DNA from: Avoscillospira sp045589035
GTDB taxonomy: Bacteria > Bacillota > Clostridia > Oscillospirales > Oscillospiraceae
Assembly (NCBI GenBank): GCA_045589035.1
Contig: JAZNFJ010000093.1
Span: 1 to 6,640, forward strand
Length of the DNA stretch: 6,640 nucleotides
Direction: 5' to 3'
Of the stretch, positions 1 to 5,743 are shown in pieces. The translations under genes and the position numbers were made by a program. How positions within the stretch are numbered: the first letter of the stretch is position 1; each line of letters starts with the position of its first letter. The notes beneath the pieces are model-generated. The model saw only the letters and a program-made list of their open reading frames with translations, was not told the origin of the DNA and ran no database searches.

Positions 1-725
1 ACCACAAAATCCGCCATCTGCGCCACCACACCCAAATCGTGGGTGATGAGCAAAATGGCAGATCCGGTCTGCTCCTTGCAGTCGTGCAGAAGTTCCAGAA
101 TCTGTGCCTGAATAGTAACATCCAAAGCTGTGGTCGGCTCATCGGCAATGATCAGTTCCAGAGAGCAGATCATTGCCATGGCGATCATGACACTCTGGCG
201 CATACCGGCGGAAAGCTGATGGGGATACATATGGTAGATGCCCTCTTTGTTGGCAATGCCCACCTGCTCCAGCATCTCCAGCACCCGCGCTTTGACCTGC
301 TTTCCATCCAGTTCCGGGCGGTGCTGGGTCAGTACCTCTCCCACCTGCTTTCCAATGGGAAAGACGGGATTGAGAGAGGTCATAGGCTCCTGAAAGATCA
401 TGGCGATCCGGTCACCGCGGAGTTTCCGCAGTTCCTTTTCCGGGGCTTTTGCCGCATCCAAGGCTGTTCCGTCTGCCATTTGGATGCGGATCTCTCCCTC
501 CACGATTTTGCCTGCAGGCTTCTGCAGAAGCCCCATGAGGGACAGGCTGGTTACGGACTTGCCGCAGCCGCTTTCCCCCACCACCGCCACGGTTTTGCCC
601 TTGGGGATGGAAAATGTCACCCCATCCACCGCCTTGACCGTCCCTGCCTCCGTGGCAAACTGCACCCGGATGCCATCAAATTCCACGATATTATTGGGGT
701 TTTTCATGGTGGTGAAATACTGCAT
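1..725 (-). CDS. oppD: Opp/Dpp-type ABC transporter ATP-binding protein, partial (C-terminus beyond left edge)
   Basis: This is the cytoplasmic ATPase that powers a peptide-type ABC importer. 241 codons are visible; family members are usually about 320-340 residues, so roughly the last 90 are missing, including the C-terminal region that OppD/DppD proteins carry after the ATPase core. The core is clear: Walker A GESGCGKS (residues 50-57), Q-loop FQEPMTSLNP (111-120), ABC signature LSAGMRQS (171-178), Walker B LIIADEPTTALD (191-202) and the switch histidine in LLITHDLG (H229). The signature is odd: the family norm is SGGMRQR, here SAGMRQS. The start at 725 is chosen because AAGGAG (732-737) lies 6 nt upstream and overlaps the permease stop codon; an internal ATG seven codons in has no comparable site. 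It follows the OppC-type permease by 10 nt. OppD versus DppD, and the substrate, cannot be settled from this fragment. Confidence 0.93.
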   Translation of the reverse strand, partial: MQYFTTMKNPNNIVEFDGIRVQFATEAGTVKAVDGVTFSIPKGKTVAVVGESGCGKSVTSLSLMGLLQKPAGKIVEGEIRIQMADGTALDAAKAPEKELRKLRGDRIAMIFQEPMTSLNPVFPIGKQVGEVLTQHRPELDGKQVKARVLEMLEQVGIANKEGIYHMYPHQLSAGMRQSVMIAMAMICSLELIIADEPTTALDVTIQAQILELLHDCKEQTGSAILLITHDLGVVAQMADFV

Positions 726-731
726 AGGGTT

Positions 732-737
732 CTCCTT
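732..737 (-). promoter_or_regulatory. Ribosome binding site of the ATPase gene, overlapping the oppC stop
   Basis: AAGGAG on the minus strand shares two bases with the oppC stop codon TAA (736-738) and lies 6 nt before the ATG at 725, again pointing to coupled translation within one operon. Confidence 0.85.
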
Positions 738-2334
738 ATCGCTTCATTTTGGGGTCTAATGCATCCCGCAGGCCGTCCCCGGCAAAGTTAAAAGCAATGA
801 CCGTCAGGCAGATCAAAAGACCCACCGGCAGCCAGATATGGGTGTACCGGATCATGGTTTCCGTGCTTCTGGTGACGGAATTGATCATGGTCCCCCAGGT
901 TGCCATGGGGTGTTTCACACCCAGTCCCAAAAAGGACAAAGTGGACTCCGTCAAAATCACAGACCCAAGTCCCATGGTGGCGGTAACGATCAGCTGGGGC
1001 ATCACATTGGGCAGCAGATGACGGAAAATCCGTCTGGAAGCAGGCAGGCCTGCCGCCTCCGCCGCCACCATAAACTCCTGTTCCCGCAAAGAGAGAATCT
1101 GTCCCCGCACCAGTCTGGCAATGCTGGCCCAGCCCAGAAAGCCCAAAATCGCCATGAGCCAGAACAGCCGCACATAGGGCGCCATCCGCACCGCATCGAA
1201 CATGGCGCCTAAGATAATCAGCACCGGCAGAGAGGGGATGCAATAAAACACATCCACCAGACGCATGATGCCGTGATCCACCCAGCCGCCAAAATAGCCC
1301 GCAAGGCCGCCCAGCACCATACCCAGCAGCACTTCCAGCAGCACCACCACAAAGCCCACCAGCAGAGATACCCGCCCACCTGCCATCATTCTGGCAAGAA
1401 CATCCATGCCGTCGCCGTCGGTCCCCAAGGGGTGTGCCGCGGAAGGTTCTCCGTAGCGGTCGATGACATAGACCCGCTGGGTGCAGGAAACGGCATATTC
1501 CAAGGGCTTTCTGGTGACGGTGATCTCCGTATCCACCAAGCTGCCGCTGTCATCCAACGAGGGCAGCGGATAGGAAAATTGGGCAGAATTGCCCTCCATA
1601 GTTTCAATGGCGGTTTTTAATTGTTTTTTGAAATCCTCAGAAAGGGTATCCCCGCCGGATCGGTCACGAATGACCAGTCTGGCGGCGATTTCCTCCAGAT
1701 GTTCTGCATTTTCATAGAGCAGCCGCCCCTGCTCCTGCGGAGAAAACGCTCCCTCCACATGCCACAGGGACGCCACCGCCATCGGGGTTTCCGGCATCAC
1801 CGGTGTGCCCCGGTAAACCTTGGTTTCGATGGGCACATCTCCCGGAGCAAGGGCATAAATTTCCTGTTCAAAAGAAACAATTCGATTCCCCTGCCGCAGA
1901 GCAGCCGCCACAGCGGCGGAGAGTTCCGGAGATTGCCCGGAAACTGCACCGATTTTGCTGTTATAGATGCCAATCTGCTCCAAATTTTCCAGTCTGCCAT
2001 CGCCGATGGCATAGAGTCCTTCGGACAGCTTCTCCGCTACCATGAGCCGGTCTTCTTCCAGATAGACTTCCAGATCTTCCTTGGGCTGTATGGGCAAAAC
2101 TTCCCCGGTCAGAGGGTAGGTCACATACTCTGTCCGCTCCTTGGCGGAGGCATATTCGCTGTTCATGGTGCGGTAGGTGCTGAAAACTTCCGTCTGCCCG
2201 TAGGGATAGAGAAATGGACCCACAAAAGAAAACAGAAACATCAAAATCAGCACCGCCACACCGATGATGGCCAGTTTGTTCCGCAAAAACCGCCGGAACA
2301 CCAATTTCCCGGGGCTTGCTGCTTGTTTATCCAT
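736..2334 (-). CDS. oppC: OppC-type ABC transporter permease with a large extracytoplasmic insertion
   Basis: Inner-membrane permease subunit of a peptide/nickel-type ABC importer, 532 residues against about 300 for a usual OppC/DppC. Residues 13-42 give the typical OppC N-terminus (FRRFLRNKLAIIG, then the first membrane helix). Residues about 45-300 are a hydrophilic insertion that should lie outside the membrane. The ordinary core follows: HPLGTDGDGMDVLARMM (301-317, where the family usually has GRD), then five hydrophobic segments near 322-346, 358-382, 388-407, 444-470 and 500-520. The cytoplasmic EAA loop that touches the ATPase is at 422-442 (MVAAEAAGLP, RHLLPN). An in-frame ATG 15 codons upstream (2379) overlaps the preceding permease gene; the start at 2334 is preferred because AAGGAG (2339-2344) sits 4 nt before it and the protein then begins as OppC proteins do. 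The next gene, the ATPase, starts 10 nt downstream. Paired with the OppB-type subunit it would form the translocation channel. Confidence 0.93.
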   Translation of the reverse strand: MDKQAASPGKLVFRRFLRNKLAIIGVAVLILMFLFSFVGPFLYPYGQTEVFSTYRTMNSEYASAKERTEYVTYPLTGEVLPIQPKEDLEVYLEEDRLMVAEKLSEGLYAIGDGRLENLEQIGIYNSKIGAVSGQSPELSAAVAAALRQGNRIVSFEQEIYALAPGDVPIETKVYRGTPVMPETPMAVASLWHVEGAFSPQEQGRLLYENAEHLEEIAARLVIRDRSGGDTLSEDFKKQLKTAIETMEGNSAQFSYPLPSLDDSGSLVDTEITVTRKPLEYAVSCTQRVYVIDRYGEPSAAHPLGTDGDGMDVLARMMAGGRVSLLVGFVVVLLEVLLGMVLGGLAGYFGGWVDHGIMRLVDVFYCIPSLPVLIILGAMFDAVRMAPYVRLFWLMAILGFLGWASIARLVRGQILSLREQEFMVAAEAAGLPASRRIFRHLLPNVMPQLIVTATMGLGSVILTESTLSFLGLGVKHPMATWGTMINSVTRSTETMIRYTHIWLPVGLLICLTVIAFNFAGDGLRDALDPKMKR

Positions 2335-2338
2335 GGTG

Positions 2339-2344
2339 CTCCTT
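2339..2344 (-). promoter_or_regulatory. Ribosome binding site deciding the oppC start
   Basis: AAGGAG on the minus strand directly follows the oppB stop codon TGA (2345-2347) and precedes the ATG at 2334 by 4 nt. It favours this start over the in-frame ATG at 2379, and its position implies translational coupling with oppB. Confidence 0.8.
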
Positions 2345-3337
2345 TCAGCCCAGACGGATTCGGGGATCCACCACGGCATAGAGAATGTCGGCGATGAGGT
2401 TGCCCAGTAAGGTCAGCACCGCCATAAAGGAAAGATAGAACATGGTAAAGGGAATATCTCCCACGATCATGGACTGGTAGGCGGTGTAGCCGATACCGGG
2501 GATGGAAAACAGCTGCTCTGTGATCAGCGCACCGGCAAACAAACTCGGCAGACTGCCGCCCAAAATAGTCACAAGGGGGATGAGGGTATTGCGGAAGGCA
2601 TGATACCCCACCACCCGATGCTCCGGCAGACCTTTGGCTCTTGCCGTCCGCACATAATCGGCGCTGAGAGCCTCCAGCATATTGGCGCGGGTATACCGCA
2701 TGAGAGAGCCCACGGAAACCGCCACGATGGTCGCCGCCGGCAGCACCAGATGCATACCCATATCCACGACCTGCATAAAAGGGCTCATGGCTGCGTGGGT
2801 GCGGGTGGAGATGATGCCGCCCATATCAAACCAGCCCAGTTTCACAGAAAAAACCAGTTTCAGCACCGATGCCACAAAAAATCCCGGCAGGGCATTGCAG
2901 ACCATAGCCGTTACAGTGATGGCATGGTCCGTGGGGCGGTACTGCCGCTTTGCCGCCAATATTCCAAGGGGTACTGCAAGCAAAATTTGCAGACCAAAGG
3001 TGGCTGTACCCAAGGCGATGCTGTAACCAATGACCTGCCGGAACTTCTCCGTCACGGGCAAGGTCCACCGCCAGCTGGTGCCGAAATCTCCCCGGACTGC
3101 CGAGCCCAGCCATGTGAAGAACCCGCCTACCAGCCCCTTATCCATGCCGTACTGGGCATTTAATTCTGCCAACCACTGACTGGCGCTCTTGGTGTTTCCC
3201 GGTCTGGTGGCAAGCTGACGGGCCATGGTATCGATATAATTGGAGGGCAGCAGATACATGAGAGTATAGATAACGAACATCACGCAAAACAGGATCCAGA
3301 TGCTGGTCAAAAGCCGCTTTACGATAAATCTTCCCAT
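2345..3337 (-). CDS. oppB: OppB-type ABC transporter permease
   Basis: First permease subunit of the peptide-type ABC importer, 330 residues, a normal length for OppB/DppB. It begins MGRFIVKRLL, the usual family start, followed by membrane helix 1 (about 9-30). An outer loop of about 70 residues includes YGMDKGL and the GDFGTSW motif (83-89) typical of OppB. Further hydrophobic segments lie near 103-128, 138-166, 196-215, 252-278 and 300-324. The ATPase-contacting EAA loop is DYVRTARAKGLPEH to FRNTLIP (227-254), followed by the conserved LFSIPGIG (286-293). It ends VDPRIRLG, as family members do. An ATG five codons upstream (3352) has no ribosome binding site, so the ATG at 3337 is chosen. 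The binding-protein gene ends 24 nt upstream and the OppC-type gene starts 10 nt downstream. Oligopeptide, dipeptide and other Opp-family substrates cannot be told apart from the permease alone. Confidence 0.93.
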   Translation of the reverse strand: MGRFIVKRLLTSIWILFCVMFVIYTLMYLLPSNYIDTMARQLATRPGNTKSASQWLAELNAQYGMDKGLVGGFFTWLGSAVRGDFGTSWRWTLPVTEKFRQVIGYSIALGTATFGLQILLAVPLGILAAKRQYRPTDHAITVTAMVCNALPGFFVASVLKLVFSVKLGWFDMGGIISTRTHAAMSPFMQVVDMGMHLVLPAATIVAVSVGSLMRYTRANMLEALSADYVRTARAKGLPEHRVVGYHAFRNTLIPLVTILGGSLPSLFAGALITEQLFSIPGIGYTAYQSMIVGDIPFTMFYLSFMAVLTLLGNLIADILYAVVDPRIRLG

Positions 3338-3339
3338 TT

Positions 3340-3346
3340 GATCACC
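3340..3346 (-). promoter_or_regulatory. Ribosome binding site deciding the oppB start
   Basis: GGTGATC on the minus strand pairs with the 5' part of the anti-Shine-Dalgarno tail (the full complement is AGGAGGTGATC) and ends 2 nt before the ATG at 3337, so the GG lies about 7 nt from the start. The alternative ATG at 3352 has no purine-rich site before it. Confidence 0.55.
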
Positions 3347-3361
3347 GCCCATAGTGTGGCA

Positions 3362-5602
3362 TCAGGGGGCAGAATTATACATTTCAAGCCCTTCGATGCC
3401 GTTCATCCAGCCCCAGAAGGTGGTCATATCCGGGGTCAGCGTTTCCAGATTGAGCCGCTGGGCAGAAAAGACCACGCAGTTCTGCCGCTGATAGACCGGG
3501 ATCTCCACCGCCCAGTCCAGAATGATATCCAGACACTCCCGATAGGTGGTCTTGCGGAAGGACTGATCCATGGAGCCCCTTGCCTGCAAAATCAGTTCGT
3601 CCAGTTTGGGATCGCGGATGTGATAGTGGTTGGAATCCGTACCACCCTGCCCCACAATGTTGGCAGAATGGTAGACCTGATACATATCCGGATCTTCGCT
3701 GGCCTGCCATGCGGCTGTCCACATATTCTGGGTGCCTGCATCCAAGGCATTCCAAAGTTCATTGGCATCGGCAGGATCGTTGATGATCAGCTCCAGCCCC
3801 AACCCTTCCAAGGCATTTTTCGTGGAAGTGAGAATGCCGTAGACCGGGTGTTCCCCGGAACCTGCGGCGGGAATGATGATCTCGTATGCCATTTCCGCCC
3901 CTTGGGGTGCTGCAGTAAATTTCCCAAGACCTTCATCATAGGTGTAGCCTGCCGCCAGCAGGTATTCCTTCGCCAGTTCGATGGCGGCAGCTTCTTTTTC
4001 CTGCTGGGTCATGGCAGCTGTGATCACTCCGCCTGTATAGGCCGCCGTGTAACCGGCATCGGCAGGCTTGGGGGCTGCCCAGGAGGTGTTGGAGATGGGA
4101 TACTGAATGATCGCTGCCCGGTCCCCGTAGTAGGCATTGATGACAGGGTCCCGATAGACAGCAAAGAGGGTCGCAAAGGCTCTGCGGAGGTTTTTGGATT
4201 CTTCGGAGGAAGGGTCATCCCCCACCAGAACCGTATCGGCATTGATGCCGATATAGCCGTAGCCCAGATTGTCCACAGAAACCGTGTGGAGCACCTCGCC
4301 GGAAAGCTGTCCATCGCCATTGTAGCTGCCGATGGCAGCCGCCGTTTCCCCGGTAAAGGCAGGGTCGGTGATGTCAAACAGTCCCGTGGCCATGCCCGTC
4401 AGCTTGTCCGCATCGGAGGTCTCCTGCAGCTTCAGGTTTTGAATTTTGGGGCTGCCCCGGTAGTAGAATTCGTTGGCGGTGTAGGACACCACACCGTTTT
4501 CATAACCCCGGAACACATAAGGCCCTGCCCCCATGGGGTTGGTATCCTTACTGTGGATCATGGTCAGATCCCCTTTGGGAAAGCCGAACTGATTGTTTTC
4601 GTAGTCATACTGGGCAGGGTCACCATAGTAGTGCAAAGGCGCAATGGGCTGCACCAGCTGATAGACAGAAGTGGCATCCAGACGGTTCATGAGGATTTTC
4701 AGAGAGTAGTCGCCGGTTTTCTGGATGCCCGCAATGTGATCGGCGCCGCTGCCGTAGGCAATTTGCTCCGTTGCATAGCCGTAAGTGGTGGGAGAAAGGA
4801 ATTCAGAGAGCGGTGTGCCGGCGCTTTCTGTTTCCATGGCGGCAAAATCCCATTGGTAATGGGCTGCCATCTGCAGAAAGAAATCCCAGTCCGTGGCATC
4901 GGCAGGCAAACCTTCAAAGCCCCAGCTTTCTGCGGCAGATGCCGTATCCGCAGCAAACCCGGCGGCAATGCAATAATCTACGATTTCCTCGGCAAAGTCC
5001 TCGCCGCCATCTTCCACATCCTCCCAGAACGCCTCCTGCTCCGCCCGGCTCCAATGGGAAAAATCCTCGTTAGTTGGTCCTGCTTCTCCCATGAGCCGGG
5101 ATTTCAGCGCAGTTCCGGAGCGATAGGCCTCCATGCCCACGATGGGCAGGGCATAGAAGGTGGAAGATCCCGTATAGGAAGGGTCGGACAGGACATAAAA
5201 AGTGAAGATTACATCGTCGATGGTCACGGGTTCTCCGTCTGAAAACTGCAGATCTTCCCGCAGATCAATGGTATAAACCGTCATCCCATCGGAGCTTTCG
5301 GCGATGGTACAGTCTGCCGCACCGTCATAAAAATAATCGGTGCCGTTATAGGGTCTGGTTTCCCCCCGGATGCCCTGCAGCACCACATTGCCCTCCCGGT
5401 CTGTGCCGAAGAGGGATAATTGGGTCAGATTTGCCGCATCCCGGTCGTAAATGGTATCGGCAAAAAAAGGCGTAAATTTCTGAGAAAAATTAGAATAGCC
5501 CACTACAAGCGTATCGCCTGTTTCGGCAACGGGAGCAGTCTTTCCACAGCCTGCCAAAATCAGCAAAGTCAACAGCAATGCCAATGTTCGTTTGATTGTC
5601 AT
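3362..5602 (-). CDS. ABC transporter solute-binding lipoprotein, family 5 (peptide/nickel type), enlarged
   Basis: Extracellular lipid-anchored receptor that binds the ligand and hands it to the permease pair encoded downstream. It is 746 residues long, against about 500-600 for most family members. Residues 1-18 form a lipoprotein signal peptide (positive MTIKR, hydrophobic core, lipobox LAGC) with the lipidated cysteine at 19. Family-5 hallmarks are the strand-helix YTIDLREDLQFSDGEPVTIDDVIFTF (split over 110-135) and NPMGAGPYVFRGYENG to NEFYYRGSPKI (355-387). Between LPIVGMEAYRSGTA (152-165) and IAGIQKTGDYSLKI (290-303), which are normally joined by a few residues, lies an acidic insertion of about 120 residues. 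The start at 5602 has GGAGG (5609-5613) 6 nt upstream and places the signal peptide correctly. It is the first gene of the operon. The ligand is likely a peptide from family and context, but divergence leaves sugars, nickel or other ligands open. Confidence 0.92.
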   Translation of the reverse strand: MTIKRTLALLLTLLILAGCGKTAPVAETGDTLVVGYSNFSQKFTPFFADTIYDRDAANLTQLSLFGTDREGNVVLQGIRGETRPYNGTDYFYDGAADCTIAESSDGMTVYTIDLREDLQFSDGEPVTIDDVIFTFYVLSDPSYTGSSTFYALPIVGMEAYRSGTALKSRLMGEAGPTNEDFSHWSRAEQEAFWEDVEDGGEDFAEEIVDYCIAAGFAADTASAAESWGFEGLPADATDWDFFLQMAAHYQWDFAAMETESAGTPLSEFLSPTTYGYATEQIAYGSGADHIAGIQKTGDYSLKILMNRLDATSVYQLVQPIAPLHYYGDPAQYDYENNQFGFPKGDLTMIHSKDTNPMGAGPYVFRGYENGVVSYTANEFYYRGSPKIQNLKLQETSDADKLTGMATGLFDITDPAFTGETAAAIGSYNGDGQLSGEVLHTVSVDNLGYGYIGINADTVLVGDDPSSEESKNLRRAFATLFAVYRDPVINAYYGDRAAIIQYPISNTSWAAPKPADAGYTAAYTGGVITAAMTQQEKEAAAIELAKEYLLAAGYTYDEGLGKFTAAPQGAEMAYEIIIPAAGSGEHPVYGILTSTKNALEGLGLELIINDPADANELWNALDAGTQNMWTAAWQASEDPDMYQVYHSANIVGQGGTDSNHYHIRDPKLDELILQARGSMDQSFRKTTYRECLDIILDWAVEIPVYQRQNCVVFSAQRLNLETLTPDMTTFWGWMNGIEGLEMYNSAP

Positions 5603-5608
5603 CTTCTG

Positions 5609-5613
5609 CCTCC
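5609..5613 (-). promoter_or_regulatory. Ribosome binding site of the solute-binding protein gene
   Basis: GGAGG on the minus strand lies 6 nt before the ATG at 5602. It fixes the start that gives a complete lipoprotein signal peptide. Confidence 0.85.
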
Positions 5614-5627
5614 AGTCAAATCAGATA

Positions 5628-5657
5628 GGCATAGGATAACCAAAAATGTAATTTCAA
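5628..5657 (-). promoter_or_regulatory. Weak candidate promoter of the ABC importer operon
   Basis: Between the terminator and the binding-protein gene the sequence is AT-rich. On the minus strand TTGAAA (5652-5657, five of six matches to the -35 consensus) is followed after 18 nt by TATGCC (5628-5633, only three of six matches to -10). An operon promoter must lie in this region if the terminator works, but the exact hexamers are uncertain; TATCCT and TATCTG nearby are alternative -10 boxes with worse spacing. Confidence 0.3.
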
Positions 5658-5659
5658 TA

Positions 5660-5679
5660 AATTCGAATTGCGCAAATTC
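5660..5679. promoter_or_regulatory. Overlapping palindromes, possible operator
   Basis: AATTCGAATT (5660-5669) is a perfect 10-bp palindrome. It overlaps GAATT-5 nt-AATTC (5665-5679), whose centre also contains the palindrome TTGCGCAA (5668-5675). The cluster lies just upstream of the candidate -35 box of the importer operon, a position where a regulator could bind. AT-rich DNA gives short palindromes by chance, and no known operator consensus is matched clearly. Confidence 0.25.
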
Positions 5680-5692
5680 CCCTGCAGCAATT

Positions 5693-5731
5693 AAAAACAA
5701 GCCTCTGTTTCCAAGGAAACAGAGGCTTGTT
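5693..5731 (-). terminator. Intrinsic terminator of the PLAT-like gene
   Basis: Positions 5696-5712 and 5715-5731 form a perfect 17-bp inverted repeat (arm ACAAGCCTCTGTTTCC plus one A-T pair) around two bases; in RNA the innermost pairs would open to give a small loop. Read on the minus strand, the second arm ends in a run of five T (5697-5693), followed by AATT. The hairpin begins 12 nt after the stop codon at 5744. The plus-strand side lacks a T run, so it acts on minus-strand transcription only. It separates the upstream gene from the importer operon. Confidence 0.88.
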
Positions 5732-5743
5732 GTATGTAGTTGC

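Noticed and set aside
39..791. Plus-strand open frame of 250 codons opposite the ATPase gene.
   Set aside because: In codon register with the clearly identified ATPase; explained by the same rarity of TTA, CTA and TCA codons.
2335..2379. Upstream ATG that would extend the OppC-type permease by 15 residues.
   Set aside because: It lies inside oppB coding sequence without a good ribosome binding site, while the ATG at 2334 has AAGGAG at close spacing and gives a normal N-terminus.
1621..2397. Plus-strand open frame of 258 codons opposite the OppC insertion.
   Set aside because: Also in register with the sense permease. I considered whether it meant the OppC insertion is not really coding, but the minus frame is continuous from oppC start to stop and ends in canonical permease motifs.
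2600..3163. Plus-strand open frame of 187 codons opposite oppB.
   Set aside because: In register with oppB, His- and Gln-rich composition typical of an antisense shadow, no ribosome binding site or motif.
3338..3361. A possible internal promoter or terminator between the binding-protein and oppB genes.
   Set aside because: The gap is only 24 nt, with no hairpin and no promoter-like hexamers; continuous transcription is the simpler reading.
3338..5242. A 634-codon open frame on the plus strand opposite the solute-binding protein gene.
   Set aside because: It is in exact codon register with the sense gene, so its stops could only arise from sense TTA, CTA or TCA codons, which the sense gene avoids over this stretch. 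The sense product has a lipobox, family motifs and a ribosome binding site; the antisense product has no recognisable motif.
5696..5731. The 17-bp perfect inverted repeat as a possible insertion-sequence end or mobile repeat.
   Set aside because: Its place 12 nt after a stop codon and the following T run fit an intrinsic terminator; no transposase, target duplication or second copy is in the window.
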